Counted from the stretch's first letter, positions 34,964-43,828 are shown. The stretch is 64,000 nucleotides of DNA from Deinococcus sp. QL22 (GCF_023370075.1 NZ_CP097156.1:124001-188000), one strand, 5' to 3'. Notes: a model not told the origin generated them from the sequence alone. Translations and numbers: made by a program.

Positions 34964-35455
34964 TTACTCCGCCTCGACGAGTGTGCCGCTGTCGAGCAAG
35001 GACTGCACGAACCCCGTGAGCGGCACGGTGACCGGCTCCACGCCGAGGCTCTTCTTGCTTTCGGGATCGGTGTAAGCGCCGCCATAACTGGCAGTGCGGC
35101 CCACAACGCGAACGGTCACGGTGGGCAGACCGTCGGCAAGCGGCGTGGGCAGGTCAGCCGCAGGCGTGGGCGTAGAAGCGCTCTGAATTTCACCGAGCAC
35201 CGCGTCGCGCTCAGTCTCGGCGCGGGCCAGCCAGCCCTGGAGCTGCTCAGTTGTCACGCCCGGATCGGTGACTTCCACGTCCAGGGCCTGCTGCACCTGC
35301 CAAGTCAGGATTTCTTTTTGCACCGCATCACGTTCAGTGGTGAGGCGGGTGGCCCAGCCTTCGAGCTGCGCGGCTTTGGGGTCGGGTTTTTCGGTATCGA
35401 TCTGCAGGCTAAGGGCGGTCTGAATCGCCTTGGCATTCTCGGCACGGGTGGCCAT
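34964..35455 (-). CDS. Head-associated protein of unknown function (163 aa)
   Basis: Two helical repeats of about 45 residues each contain AQLEGWATRLTTERDAVQKEI and EQLQGWLARAETERDAVLGEI, so an internal duplication is visible. A short C-terminal domain (TVRVVGRTASYGGAYTDPES) follows. It lies just after the capsid gene in transcription order. The role is unknown. Confidence 0.5.
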   Translation of the reverse strand: MATRAENAKAIQTALSLQIDTEKPDPKAAQLEGWATRLTTERDAVQKEILTWQVQQALDVEVTDPGVTTEQLQGWLARAETERDAVLGEIQSASTPTPAADLPTPLADGLPTVTVRVVGRTASYGGAYTDPESKKSLGVEPVTVPLTGFVQSLLDSGTLVEAE

Positions 35456-35521
35456 GGAAACTCCTTCACAGCACGCGCCGTCCCCCAGACATCAGGGACG
35501 ACGCAAGGGAGGCGGTGGGCC

Positions 35522-36607
35522 TTAGCTCGAGCGGTGTGCGGTGACGCCAACGCCCAGTTCAGGCTTGCCGAAGCCGATCATTTCGCTGAAGGTGATGAAC
35601 TCGATCTGGCGCTCAATGATCTTGTCGTTCTCCACCAGGTCCATGCTGGGATCGAAGGCCATTTCCAGGCCCATTTCAGGGTCCAGGGCCAACAGTTTGG
35701 CCGCACCGTCCAGCAGGCTGCCTTTCGGCGCACGCTTGGGCATCATGCCGAACGCGGCGGGCCAGCGGCCGGTCTCGCGGAAGTCGCTCGCCGTGGTGCT
35801 GTCCGTGCCCGTGAATATGGGCAGGGTCAGCAGCTTGCCCAATTCGGTGCGGTCGCCTGCCAGGATGGTGGGGTCTGCACCGTAATCACCGGCCAACAGA
35901 GACAGCTCCACAATGTCCGCCACCGTGTAGCCGGGGCCTGCCACATCAAGGTTGGGAGCCGCACCGTTGTTGCCGTCGCCGTTGAGAACCACGGCCAGGG
36001 CGGCGTTCACCTTGTTCCTAAGGGCGCGCCGCACCACCGCACCAATCCAACGGTCCATCACGCTCACGCTGGAGCGGCGGATGACCTCATAGCTCACTTT
36101 CAGCTTGCCACCGTACTTCAGCAGGCGGATCGATTGCTCGCCCATCTGCACAGTGATGGTCGGGAATTCAGCAGCTTCTGCCACGCGGCTCAGGTTGGCC
36201 CCGGCGTCGTGCTCTTCGGTGATCACGCCGTAGGTGTACGCACCGCTGCGGACAGGGGTGATGGTCGTTACCAGGTCTTCCACGGTCAGTTCATTGCGCA
36301 TGGGGCGCGACAGGTCGCGGTAGCGGGTGGCGATGTACTCGGGGAACAGCACACGCTTGCTGGGGTCCTGCATAAAAACGTCTTCCACTGGACGGGCTGC
36401 GTCGCGGCCTTTGGGGTCCACGCCGAGGCTGCCCAGCACCTGCTTAAAGGCCGGGGTGGAGTCGTCGGGGTTGTAGAACTCCTCGCTGATCTTGCCCTCA
36501 TCGGCCTGGATCTGCATGTAATCGGCGAGGTTGACGCCTGCAGCTTTGGCGTCCTGATAGAGACCTTTGTCGGCAAGGTCAGTGCGCTTGGCAATTTTGT
36601 AGCTCAT
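35522..36607 (-). CDS. Major capsid protein (361 aa)
   Basis: The ATG at 36605-36607 has GGAGGA five bases upstream, and the protein starts MSYKIAKRTDLADKGLYQDA. The middle has helices and strands consistent with an HK97-type capsid fold (ELTVEDLVTTITPVRSGAYT, SVMDRWIGAVVRRALRNKVN). The end is FSEMIGFGKPELGVGVTAHR. Its place after protease, scaffold and decoration genes and its size are typical. No separate pro-domain is visible, matching the presence of a free scaffold. Confidence 0.75.
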   Translation of the reverse strand: MSYKIAKRTDLADKGLYQDAKAAGVNLADYMQIQADEGKISEEFYNPDDSTPAFKQVLGSLGVDPKGRDAARPVEDVFMQDPSKRVLFPEYIATRYRDLSRPMRNELTVEDLVTTITPVRSGAYTYGVITEEHDAGANLSRVAEAAEFPTITVQMGEQSIRLLKYGGKLKVSYEVIRRSSVSVMDRWIGAVVRRALRNKVNAALAVVLNGDGNNGAAPNLDVAGPGYTVADIVELSLLAGDYGADPTILAGDRTELGKLLTLPIFTGTDSTTASDFRETGRWPAAFGMMPKRAPKGSLLDGAAKLLALDPEMGLEMAFDPSMDLVENDKIIERQIEFITFSEMIGFGKPELGVGVTAHRSS

Positions 36608-36688
36608 GGAAGTCCTCCTGGGGACATGGGGCAAAGAGAAGCGCCCCGGCCTGCGGTGGGCAGACAGTGGGCGCGGCGAGAACCGGAC

Positions 36689-37048
36689 TTAGAGACGGAT
36701 GAACAGGGCTTTGGTGACCGCGTCGTACTTGTACACGTGCACGCGGGTGCCAGCAGCGCCGACTTTCACGCCACCTGCACCGTCCACCACGAGGTTTTGA
36801 GGGCCAAGGGGCACGGCAGCTTGCGCGGTCAGGGTCTGGGCGCCGCTGCCGATGGTGTTGACCAGGCCCTTGCGGTCGCTCTCGATGTTCTGGACCTTGC
36901 CGAACAAGGGATCGCCGTCTGCGCCGCGTCCAACGGTGCCTTCAGCGGTGTAGGCCACAGCGTCACCAACGACGGCTCCGGCAGCGATAACGAGGGTGGG
37001 GAACGACGTGGTGTCGTTCAGGTTGATGCCAGCAACAATAGTGCTCAT
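36689..37048 (-). CDS. Head decoration protein (119 aa)
   Basis: A small beta-rich protein encoded between the protease/scaffold and capsid genes, as lambda gpD is. It starts MSTIVAGINLNDTTSFPTLV, with a GGAGG ribosome binding site before the ATG. Glycine and alanine-rich strands (LVIAAGAVVGDAVAYTAEG) are typical. Identity rests on order and fold type. Confidence 0.6.
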   Translation of the reverse strand: MSTIVAGINLNDTTSFPTLVIAAGAVVGDAVAYTAEGTVGRGADGDPLFGKVQNIESDRKGLVNTIGSGAQTLTAQAAVPLGPQNLVVDGAGGVKVGAAGTRVHVYKYDAVTKALFIRL

Positions 37049-37103
37049 GAATGCCTCCTGGGGCAAGAGAGGACGGAGGGCCGAGGATCAACGAACTGGG
37101 CCC

Positions 37104-37580
37104 TTACCAGCGGACAGGCTTGGGCCGACGCGCCGTGGTCTGGGCCTCGACAGGAGGGGCAGGATTGAGGTCCGGCTCTTTGCTCTGGCGGCCATTGGGG
37201 ACCAAGGCATCACGCTGATCGCGGTAGCCGTGGGCCACTTCTTTCAACATGTCCGTGTCAAGGGCGCTGTTGGCCTTGCGCACGCGGGCGGCTTTGGTCT
37301 CATCACCGGTCACTGCGAGGGCCAGCGCTTCAATCTCGGAGAGCAGCTCGGTGCGGTAAGCGTCACCGTCTTTCGCCTGTGCGGCGAGGCGGCTCAGGCT
37401 GTCTGCACCCATGTCTTTGGGCTCCAGGCCCAACGCAGAGGCAGTGCTCTCGCGCTCCTGCTGACGGCCTGCAGCCACCGCGAGGCGGTCCTGCTCGGCG
37501 AGAAAGGCCTGAATGGCGGCGGTATCGGCGGCGTCGAACTCGTGTGCCGCGCCGCTGCGGTCTTTGAGGGTGATCTTCAT
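37104..37580 (-). CDS. Nested capsid scaffold protein (158 aa)
   Basis: An in-frame internal ATG (37578-37580) in the protease gene is preceded by a strong GGAGGT (37588-37593) seven bases upstream. It gives a protein starting MKITLKDRSGAAHEFDAADT, rich in charged helices (AFLAEQDRLAVAAGRQQERE). Known parallel: lambda gpC and Nu3, where the scaffold is translated separately from the protease's 3' part. Translation of this product is inferred from the ribosome binding site. Confidence 0.7.
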   Translation of the reverse strand: MKITLKDRSGAAHEFDAADTAAIQAFLAEQDRLAVAAGRQQERESTASALGLEPKDMGADSLSRLAAQAKDGDAYRTELLSEIEALALAVTGDETKAARVRKANSALDTDMLKEVAHGYRDQRDALVPNGRQSKEPDLNPAPPVEAQTTARRPKPVRW

Positions 37581-38726
37581 GGGGGAAACCTCCGGGGAAG
37601 GGGCGGAAACCTGAATGCGGGCACGGGTGGCGGTGAGGCGCTGCGTGAGCTGGGCGAGGTCGTGACTGAGATCAGCGTCCGCGTAGGGCGCGGCGGACTG
37701 CAGCTCCGCTTCAAGCTGGTTGAGGGCGGCATGCTCTTCAGCAGCAGCTTCGGGGGTGAGGGAGACGCGCACACGCTGCTCGGCCAGGCGCAGTTGCGTC
37801 GTGGCTTCGAGCATGCGCGGCGACTGGGCGCGGCGGGCGGTTCGGGCAGGCTCACGGGCGGCGGCAGATTGCTGCTCACGGAGCACGTCGCCCAGGGTCG
37901 CCACCCGGTCGGCCAAGCCCACATCCACCGCTTCCTGCCCGAACCAGACGTTGCCGTTGGCGAGGGCACCCACAGCCGCCACTGTCATGGAGCGGCCCGC
38001 AGCAACTGCCGCCACGAAGTCGGCCTGAATGCGGTCAACCTCGCTCTGCCACTGCTCCAGCGCCGGGCCGTCCATGGCCTCGGTGGGTTGTCCCAGCGCT
38101 TTGCCGGGGTTGGAACGCACATAGGTGACTTTCAGACCCATGTTGTCGATGGCCACCGACTCATCCACGTGAGTACCGATCACGCCAATGGAGCCGATTT
38201 CGGCCCCTGGTGCGGCTACCAGTTCAGAGGCCTGAGCACCGAGCCAGAGGGCCGCGCTGCACATGACCGTGTTGGCGACAGCAATCACGGGTTTGACGTC
38301 TCTGGCCCGCCGAATGGCTTCCTCCGCCACCCGGATTCCGGTCACTGCGCCGCCGCCGCTCATGATGTCGAGCACGATGGAATGAATGCTAGGGTCGTCC
38401 GCTGCAGCAGAAACGCGGTCGGCCAACGTGTGGGGGTCGGTGGCCCCGCAGTATTCGGCCATCAGGCTGCCACGGGGCACGATGGTGCCGTAAATGCCGA
38501 TGACCGCCACACCGGGGGCCGAGGCCTGGGCATCACCCTGCTGGGCGGCGCGATTGTCGCGCTCGGTCTTGAGGGTCTTCAGCGTCTCTTCTGTGACGTC
38601 CGAAGACAGGTAACGGTTGAACGTCGCCACCAGTTCACGGTGGTCGCGTTCCCGGATGGCCCAGGGGCTCCCCGCGAGGAGCGTGGTGACGCCCTGAAAC
38701 CGGGCTGGACTGCGAATCTTGGTCAC
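37104..38726 (-). CDS. S49-type prohead protease with C-terminal scaffold region (540 aa)
   Basis: The protease domain spans about residues 70-280. It carries GVAVIGIYGTIVPRGSLMAE, the catalytic serine in NTVMCSAALWLG, and the likely catalytic lysine in NPGKALGQPTEA. These match SppA-like (S49) phage proteases such as lambda gpC. The C-terminal half is helical and charged, as expected of a scaffold, and can be made alone from an internal start (see 37104-37580). GTG start with GGAG six bases upstream. It lies between portal and decoration genes. Confidence 0.85.
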   Translation of the reverse strand: MTKIRSPARFQGVTTLLAGSPWAIRERDHRELVATFNRYLSSDVTEETLKTLKTERDNRAAQQGDAQASAPGVAVIGIYGTIVPRGSLMAEYCGATDPHTLADRVSAAADDPSIHSIVLDIMSGGGAVTGIRVAEEAIRRARDVKPVIAVANTVMCSAALWLGAQASELVAAPGAEIGSIGVIGTHVDESVAIDNMGLKVTYVRSNPGKALGQPTEAMDGPALEQWQSEVDRIQADFVAAVAAGRSMTVAAVGALANGNVWFGQEAVDVGLADRVATLGDVLREQQSAAAREPARTARRAQSPRMLEATTQLRLAEQRVRVSLTPEAAAEEHAALNQLEAELQSAAPYADADLSHDLAQLTQRLTATRARIQVSAPSPEVSPMKITLKDRSGAAHEFDAADTAAIQAFLAEQDRLAVAAGRQQERESTASALGLEPKDMGADSLSRLAAQAKDGDAYRTELLSEIEALALAVTGDETKAARVRKANSALDTDMLKEVAHGYRDQRDALVPNGRQSKEPDLNPAPPVEAQTTARRPKPVRW

Positions 38727-38762
38727 ATCGGACTCCTGTGGAACTTGGGAGAGGCGGCGGGC

Positions 38763-40349
38763 TCAGGCGGCAGGCAGATCGGGCGCTTCTCTCACCTCCT
38801 TCAGCCCGGTCTGGTGGTAGGTGCGCGTGCGGCGGTCATAGGCGAACGCCATACGGGTCAGCGGTTCGCCATGCGCCGTGCGGGTGGCTGGATTGAGGGT
38901 GCTGGCCTCGGGAACCGGGCCGTTGGCACCCTCATCCCAGCGCTCGGCCCACGGCGGGGCCTGCGCGTCTTCCGCGTCGCCGAGATCGAAGGTGTCGGCG
39001 GCGCGTCGAGCGAAGGCGCGACCAAAGACCTTCTTCCCGATTTCCACCGTTTTCATGCGGGTCTGTTCGGTCTCCGCATCCACAGACGCGAAGCCGGACT
39101 GCGCCGCGCCGAAGCGCACGTACACCGTGGCAGGTATGCCCTTGAGGCGCAGGTGCAGGTTCAGACCGAACTCGATCTGGCGGGCAATCACGGCCTGAAT
39201 GTTGGTGGCCCGCGCCTCCACCATCGGGTAGACCACGCGGGCCAGGGCCTCAGTCGCTCCATCCATCTGCCCGCGCAGGAAGGAGGTGGTGCCCAGCGCA
39301 CTAAACACCCGGCGGCTGTTCTCCTTGGTGACGTCGGGAATCCCCTGCAGGCTGTGCGTCACGTTGGTCACGCTGAACTTGGTGCCGCTGGGGCCGACGA
39401 ACAGGCCCGTTTCAGCCCGGTCGATGATCAGACTGAGCGCTGTTTCGAACCACTGCTGTTTGCGTTGCTCGAACAGGGGATCGGACTCACTGGCGACGCC
39501 CAGGTCTTTGGGGGTGGGCATGGGAATCTCAGCGGCCACCACCGCGACCTGGCGCATCAGGTCAATCACACGGTCAGTGGCCGCGGTCAGCCGGCGCTTG
39601 CGCTCCAGACTCTCTAGGGCGGCCAGGAACATCGGCACACCATAGGGACTGGCTCCTGCAGTGCTGAGTGGCGCGTAACAGTAGGTCAGTGGATCAAGCT
39701 GAATGCCTTCGACGCCCACCCCCACCTGTTCATGCCGAATGGCGCCACTGGCCGAATCGCGGACACAGGCGATGTCCTCGGCGGGCACAATCGCCACACT
39801 GGCGACGCCATCCCGCCCCGGCGTGGGCACCCACTCCAGGGAGCTGGCCGGAGAGAAGAGCAGTTCGCCGATCTGGTTGTTGATCAACCCATCAACGCCG
39901 CCGCCTTCCGGATACAGCCGCCCTAGCAGCAGGTCAAGCTCCTGCCGGGCCAGTTTGACGGCCCGTGCGCCGCCGACAAATTCCAGACTGTGTCCGGGAT
40001 TAACGATGGCGAGGTAGTCGCCGTGAGTCCCAGCCACGTCCTCGTCACGCTGGGCAAGGCCGCGCAGGATGTCGGTCAGGCGTTTGCGGTCATCGTTGGG
40101 GTAGCCCGCGTAGGCCTTGTGCATGTAGCCCAGCCAGCTGTCATGGTCGTCTGGATCGCGGGAGAGGCGTTCGCCGCCCATCTCCCCTTTCTGCCGGTTG
40201 CCTGCACGTAAACCCAGGAGGGCTCCGCTGGCGAGGGTGGTGGCTCCCTCCCGGTGTTCTCTGGGGTGGATGGTGACAGGGCCACTGCCGACGTGAATGG
40301 GCGCATTCAGGAAGCGCCACGCATTGCCAAGCCAATCTCGTATGCCGAT
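38763..40349 (-). CDS. Portal protein, ATC start (528 aa)
   Basis: A phage portal protein with a helical core (LLGRLYPEGGGVDGLINNQI, ERKRRLTAATDRVIDLMRQV) and a long C-terminal region, encoded between TerL and the protease. The first in-frame ATG (40181) has no spaced ribosome binding site and would remove the N-terminus. The frame is open a further 56 codons to a perfect GGAGGTGAT that overlaps the TerL stop. Exactly eight bases after GGAGGT comes ATC (40347-40349), giving GIRDWLGNAWRFLNAPIHVG and so on. No ATG, GTG or TTG exists in this stretch. Confidence 0.85.
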   Translation of the reverse strand: MGIRDWLGNAWRFLNAPIHVGSGPVTIHPREHREGATTLASGALLGLRAGNRQKGEMGGERLSRDPDDHDSWLGYMHKAYAGYPNDDRKRLTDILRGLAQRDEDVAGTHGDYLAIVNPGHSLEFVGGARAVKLARQELDLLLGRLYPEGGGVDGLINNQIGELLFSPASSLEWVPTPGRDGVASVAIVPAEDIACVRDSASGAIRHEQVGVGVEGIQLDPLTYCYAPLSTAGASPYGVPMFLAALESLERKRRLTAATDRVIDLMRQVAVVAAEIPMPTPKDLGVASESDPLFEQRKQQWFETALSLIIDRAETGLFVGPSGTKFSVTNVTHSLQGIPDVTKENSRRVFSALGTTSFLRGQMDGATEALARVVYPMVEARATNIQAVIARQIEFGLNLHLRLKGIPATVYVRFGAAQSGFASVDAETEQTRMKTVEIGKKVFGRAFARRAADTFDLGDAEDAQAPPWAERWDEGANGPVPEASTLNPATRTAHGEPLTRMAFAYDRRTRTYHQTGLKEVREAPDLPAA

Positions 40350-40355
40350 GGTGGA

Positions 40356-42128
40356 TCACCTCCCTTTGAGCAGGTTGTTCATGGTCTGCATCAGGCCCAC
40401 GAAGTCGCCCGCACTGCCGACCGCTTTGGTGGGTTCAGCCGGCGGCGTGATAGCGAAGGCGTACATCAGGCTCTCGGCATGATCCGGACTGGGCGCGTTG
40501 CGGTCGCCGCCGCGCTTGTCGATCAGGAGCCGGTCGGATTGCCCGATGCGGCGGGTGGTGGGCTGCGTCAGTTGTTGACGCAAGGTCTGTTCTTCTTCCG
40601 TACCACGCAGGGCAGTCAGGCTGATGCAATCTTCCGGTTCGTGGTGCGCGATGTTATGCAACACCTCATAGCTGGCCTTGAACCGCAAGAAGAGCCGCCA
40701 CCAGAGTTCGGTGGCGTAATTGGCAAAGCGCTGGTGGGCGGGCGTGTCGGGCGCGTCCTCGTAGAGGGTTTCACTGGCCCGTTCACTGTTGGCGATGCCC
40801 TGTACCGCGTAAGGCACTTCGCCCGCGAGGCTGCGGCGCACCAGGGTGGCCGTGATGCTGGCGCCGACGCCCAGGCGGTCGTAATGCAGGTGCTGGAGAC
40901 CGTCCCGCAGGGCGAGGTCGTGCACGCGGGTATCCACTGGGTGGGCCGCCGTGCCGGTCACGTCCTCATGGCGGGTGACGCGGGGGCCGTCGCGCCCGGT
41001 GTACACGCTTCTGTCGGCTCCCCCATCACTGACATCTAGTCCCCCGCTGCGCTGGCCGTTGCCGGGCAGGTCTAGCTCGAAGGCCGCGTCCACATACTGT
41101 TTGGGAATCAGGATGCCTTCCACCGAGGCGTCGTAATCGATGTCGATTTCCTGTGCCATCGTGACGGCCTTGAGATCCTTGCGCCGCTTCTGACCCTCGT
41201 ACCAGGGATAGATGGTGACCAGCCTCTCGCCTGACCCGTCATTGACCCGCAACTGGGCGGTGAAATTCTTGTCGGGGTTGTCCTTCCAGAAGAAGGTGAA
41301 GACCTTGATGCGCCCGCCGAAGCGCTTCTGCGCGAACAGGTTGCCTCGACCACGCGGCGTGGAGAGGTAGAACACGGTTTCCACGTTCTGGCTGAGGGCG
41401 TTTTCCACCAGCATGGGCCGCTCGATGTTGGCGTGTTCGTCAACCAGGTACTCGGTGGAGCGCCCTCCGCGCCCGATGTCGTCGCCGCCTTCCCCCGTGA
41501 TTGTCGCGCCATTGGCCGGATTCTGGATCCGCATAAAGGGCATGTGCTCGCTCTCGGCAAAGCCCTTGGGCAGCATGAAAGCAGGCAGGAAGCGAATGAT
41601 GAAGCGGGCCTTTTCGAAGATGGAGTCGAGCACGCCGCGTTTGTCCACGAAATCGACCTTGCGGCTGCCGATGCCGACCTTCCAGCCGTCCCACCAGAGC
41701 CAGCGGCGGACAGCACGGGCCACGTAGACCCAGGTGGCTCCCTCGTCCCGGCTCTTCTCGATCAGGCCGGACTCGCGCCCTTCCACGCGGGCCTCACACC
41801 ACAGCACGAATTCCACCTGCCGGGGCCGCAGCACCAGCGGCACATTGCCCGGCAGACCAATGGCGAGGTTGCGCGGGTCATACGTCCAGCACCAGTCGTT
41901 GATGAAGGCGATGGGATCCCGGATGCAGGCCGCGATGGTGGCCGCCTGCATGGCCGGGTCGTGAGCGATCCGGTTGAGGAGTTCAATTCGGCGCTTGACC
42001 TCTTGCAGGATTTCCAGCTGGCGCTGCTGGCGGTGCCAACCCAGCGTGACGTCAATGGCCTGGTCGATGTCGGTGAACACCGGGAAGGCCGACGCTGGGC
42101 GGGTGGGCATCCACGTGGCGGCAGTCAT
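40356..42128 (-). CDS. terL: Terminase large subunit (590 aa)
   Basis: The ATPase domain has a Walker A-like GLIEKSRDEGATW (about residues 120-132) and Walker B STEYLVDEHANIE. The coupling STPRGRGN motif follows. The C-terminal nuclease has SGGLDVSDGGADRSVY and the later LIDKRGGDRNAPSPDHAES. It cuts and pumps DNA into the head. The ATG overlaps the small subunit stop as ATGA. The portal ribosome binding site is embedded in its stop region. The length is normal for phages of this type. Confidence 0.92.
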   Translation of the reverse strand: MTAATWMPTRPASAFPVFTDIDQAIDVTLGWHRQQRQLEILQEVKRRIELLNRIAHDPAMQAATIAACIRDPIAFINDWCWTYDPRNLAIGLPGNVPLVLRPRQVEFVLWCEARVEGRESGLIEKSRDEGATWVYVARAVRRWLWWDGWKVGIGSRKVDFVDKRGVLDSIFEKARFIIRFLPAFMLPKGFAESEHMPFMRIQNPANGATITGEGGDDIGRGGRSTEYLVDEHANIERPMLVENALSQNVETVFYLSTPRGRGNLFAQKRFGGRIKVFTFFWKDNPDKNFTAQLRVNDGSGERLVTIYPWYEGQKRRKDLKAVTMAQEIDIDYDASVEGILIPKQYVDAAFELDLPGNGQRSGGLDVSDGGADRSVYTGRDGPRVTRHEDVTGTAAHPVDTRVHDLALRDGLQHLHYDRLGVGASITATLVRRSLAGEVPYAVQGIANSERASETLYEDAPDTPAHQRFANYATELWWRLFLRFKASYEVLHNIAHHEPEDCISLTALRGTEEEQTLRQQLTQPTTRRIGQSDRLLIDKRGGDRNAPSPDHAESLMYAFAITPPAEPTKAVGSAGDFVGLMQTMNNLLKGR

Positions 42129-43024
42129 GATCCACTCCGGAGCTGGTCATAGGCCAGTAGCAGCTTGGCCATGTCTTCCGGCCCGGCCCCACGCACCTGC
42201 TCCAGTGGTGTGCCGTCGGGATTCTGCACGCTGAGCGTTTCTTTGTAGAGGCCGTGCACCTTGGCGGCGCGGTCGACGCCGTCCAGGAAGTCGTGCAGTT
42301 CGACCTGATAGCCGTACTTGTCGCGTTTGACGTTCTTGATAAAGCGGGAGAGGCCCAGCGCGTGGGCTTTTTTCAGGTCGATCAGGGGAATGTCTTGCAG
42401 GGTTTCGACTTCCACGATGGTGAAGGCATCGGGGTCACGGTCCAGCAGAATCTCCAGGTCCATCAGGCGCAGACGCAGGCGGCTGAGGCGCTGTTCAAGC
42501 GGCTTGAGTTCGGCGTCGCTGGCCTTTTCCACCTTCAGGTCTTCGACCGCTGAGCGCACGATGTCAAGTTCCCGTTTAACCTCGCCAGCCACCTCGTGAG
42601 CCGGACGCTCGATATGGTCGACGGTGCGTTGCCGGACCACGGTGGTGATCTGGGAACGGTCGAAGTTCGCCAAGGCCGCGATAAAGGCCAGGGTACGGGA
42701 CGAGCTGATGCCCGCCGCCTCATATCCAGCTTCGAGCGCATCTTTGACCCTTTGTCTTGTTAGGATCGTGGACGCCTGTTCCGGCGCACTTTTGGCGCTG
42801 TAGCCCGCCGCAATGGCCGCCTGGGTGTTGTTATGTCCACTGAGGATGCCGAGCACCAGTTTGCGTTCCATCACGGTGCAGGCCCGCAGCGCTTCCTGGA
42901 AGCGGGTGTGTTCCGGAGTGAGGGGAATGGCGCGGTCTTCAGACTTCTTACCGATGTTGCCTTTGGCTTTGGAGGATGATCCCCGCGCCGACTTGCTGGC
43001 ATCTGCTTTTTTCTTTTCGGTCAC
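42125..43024 (-). CDS. terS: Terminase small subunit (299 aa)
   Basis: A basic, lysine-rich N-terminus is followed by an HTH-bearing domain (VLGILSGHNNTQAAIAAGYS, with AAIAAGYS at the usual place) and coiled-coil helices (ELKPLEQRLSRLRLRLMDLE). It directly precedes TerL with an ATGA overlap. GTG start with GGAGGT exactly eight bases upstream. It recognises the packaging site on DNA. It is longer than many small terminases. Confidence 0.85.
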   Translation of the reverse strand: MTEKKKADASKSARGSSSKAKGNIGKKSEDRAIPLTPEHTRFQEALRACTVMERKLVLGILSGHNNTQAAIAAGYSAKSAPEQASTILTRQRVKDALEAGYEAAGISSSRTLAFIAALANFDRSQITTVVRQRTVDHIERPAHEVAGEVKRELDIVRSAVEDLKVEKASDAELKPLEQRLSRLRLRLMDLEILLDRDPDAFTIVEVETLQDIPLIDLKKAHALGLSRFIKNVKRDKYGYQVELHDFLDGVDRAAKVHGLYKETLSVQNPDGTPLEQVRGAGPEDMAKLLLAYDQLRSGS

Positions 43025-43060
43025 GGGGCATCACCTCCTCAGTCGGTGCACACGCACAGG

Positions 43061-43243
43061 TCAGCCGTGCTTGGTGCGGTCTTGCTCTAAACGTTCGATC
43101 AGCCCGCGCTCGCTCAGGCCTAGGCGGGCGAGTTCGATTAGGCGCAGGCTCTCGGCGTGGGTCAGGCCCTTTAGGTGAGTGGCGATCTTCCCCACAGTGG
43201 CGGTGGTGAGGGGGCAACGGGACGCGATCTCGGCATGGGTCAA
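43061..43243 (-). CDS. Small HTH-like protein, TTG start (60 aa)
   Basis: Start TTG 43241-43243 with GGAGGT eight bases upstream; the reading (THAEIASRCPLTTATVGKIA ... LTHAESLRLIELARLGLSE) looks like a short helix-turn-helix protein. It directly precedes TerS. A longer reading exists but crosses the terminator at 43278-43303. Possibly a regulator of late genes or a packaging aid. Confidence 0.55.
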   Translation of the reverse strand: MTHAEIASRCPLTTATVGKIATHLKGLTHAESLRLIELARLGLSERGLIERLEQDRTKHG

Positions 43244-43277
43244 GTGGGGACACCTCCAGCGGGTGGATTTGCAGCAC

Positions 43278-43303
43278 AAAAAAAACCCGCCACAGTCGGC
43301 GGG
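43278..43303 (-). terminator. Rho-independent terminator upstream of the terminase operon
   Basis: CCCGCC/GGCGGG stem (43286-43291 with 43298-43303), followed on the - strand by eight Ts. It stops transcripts arriving from the zinc-ribbon gene and the tRNA-like region before the terminase genes. The late promoter should therefore lie in the 35 bases before 43243 or act by antitermination. Confidence 0.8.
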
Positions 43304-43371
43304 CACAACTCGAATTGTTTGGGATGCAGGAAGTCTAGCGAGCGACTGCCAGGAAAATGTCTTTGAAGAGG

Positions 43372-43451
43372 AGACAACGGCGGGACTTGCACCCGCGCAC
43401 TGGGCAGCGTCAGCCCTGTATCTCGCCCGTCGTGCTCTTCGGGGCGTTGCC
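43372..43451 (-). tRNA. tRNA-like sequence, degenerate or atypical
   Basis: On the - strand a T-arm GCGGG-TGCAAGT-CCCGC (43380-43396) is flanked by acceptor strands. The 3' strand CGTTGTC (43373-43379) pairs with GGCAACG (43445-43451) over seven pairs with one G-T. The 80-base length is right. However, the D-arm is irregular, the best anticodon stem (GGGC/GCCC) has no U33 in its loop, and no CCA is encoded. It may be a decayed or unusual phage tRNA. It is followed by a terminator. No coding gene is seen in 43304-43571. Confidence 0.3.
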
Positions 43452-43571
43452 GTGGGCATCTTTCTTCCCTCACACCTGCGAGCACGCCCGAGGTTTCAGC
43501 ACGTGAGTGTCGCCTGTCTTTGGCCGCGTCAGTCGGTGGGCGCGGGGGCTGGCGCAGACTCTCCAGCGGGA

Positions 43572-43802
43572 TTAGGTGTTGTAAGGCCAGCCGGGGCCGC
43601 CATCATTGTCTGTCTGATGCCCCTGCAAGCCCTGACGCCCCACCTGTTTCTCAGGGGCATAAGCACCGTGCAGGTGCTCAGCAGGGGTGGTTTCACGAAA
43701 TACCCGCCTCTCTCCGCAATGGCAGCAAATCTGGGGGTATTGCGGGGGGATACTCGTGAGGACAATCCCTGTACCGTGCCAACAATGCGGGCAATGACTC
43801 AT
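43572..43802 (-). CDS. Zinc-ribbon protein (76 aa)
   Basis: CPHC near the N-terminus and CCHCGERRVFRE after a proline-rich turn (SIPPQYPQI) form a zinc ribbon of a type common in small phage proteins. GAGGAG precedes the ATG by five bases. The C-terminal 35 residues look disordered. Function unknown, probably nucleic-acid or protein binding. Confidence 0.65.
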   Translation of the reverse strand: MSHCPHCWHGTGIVLTSIPPQYPQICCHCGERRVFRETTPAEHLHGAYAPEKQVGRQGLQGHQTDNDGGPGWPYNT

Positions 43803-43828
43803 GGTTCTCCTCTGCCAAGTGGCTTGGC

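Noticed and set aside
34889..39617. Very long + strand open frames opposite the capsid, protease and portal genes
   Set aside because: They are shadows of high-GC coding on the - strand; they carry no motifs, and the - strand frames match a coherent phage operon.
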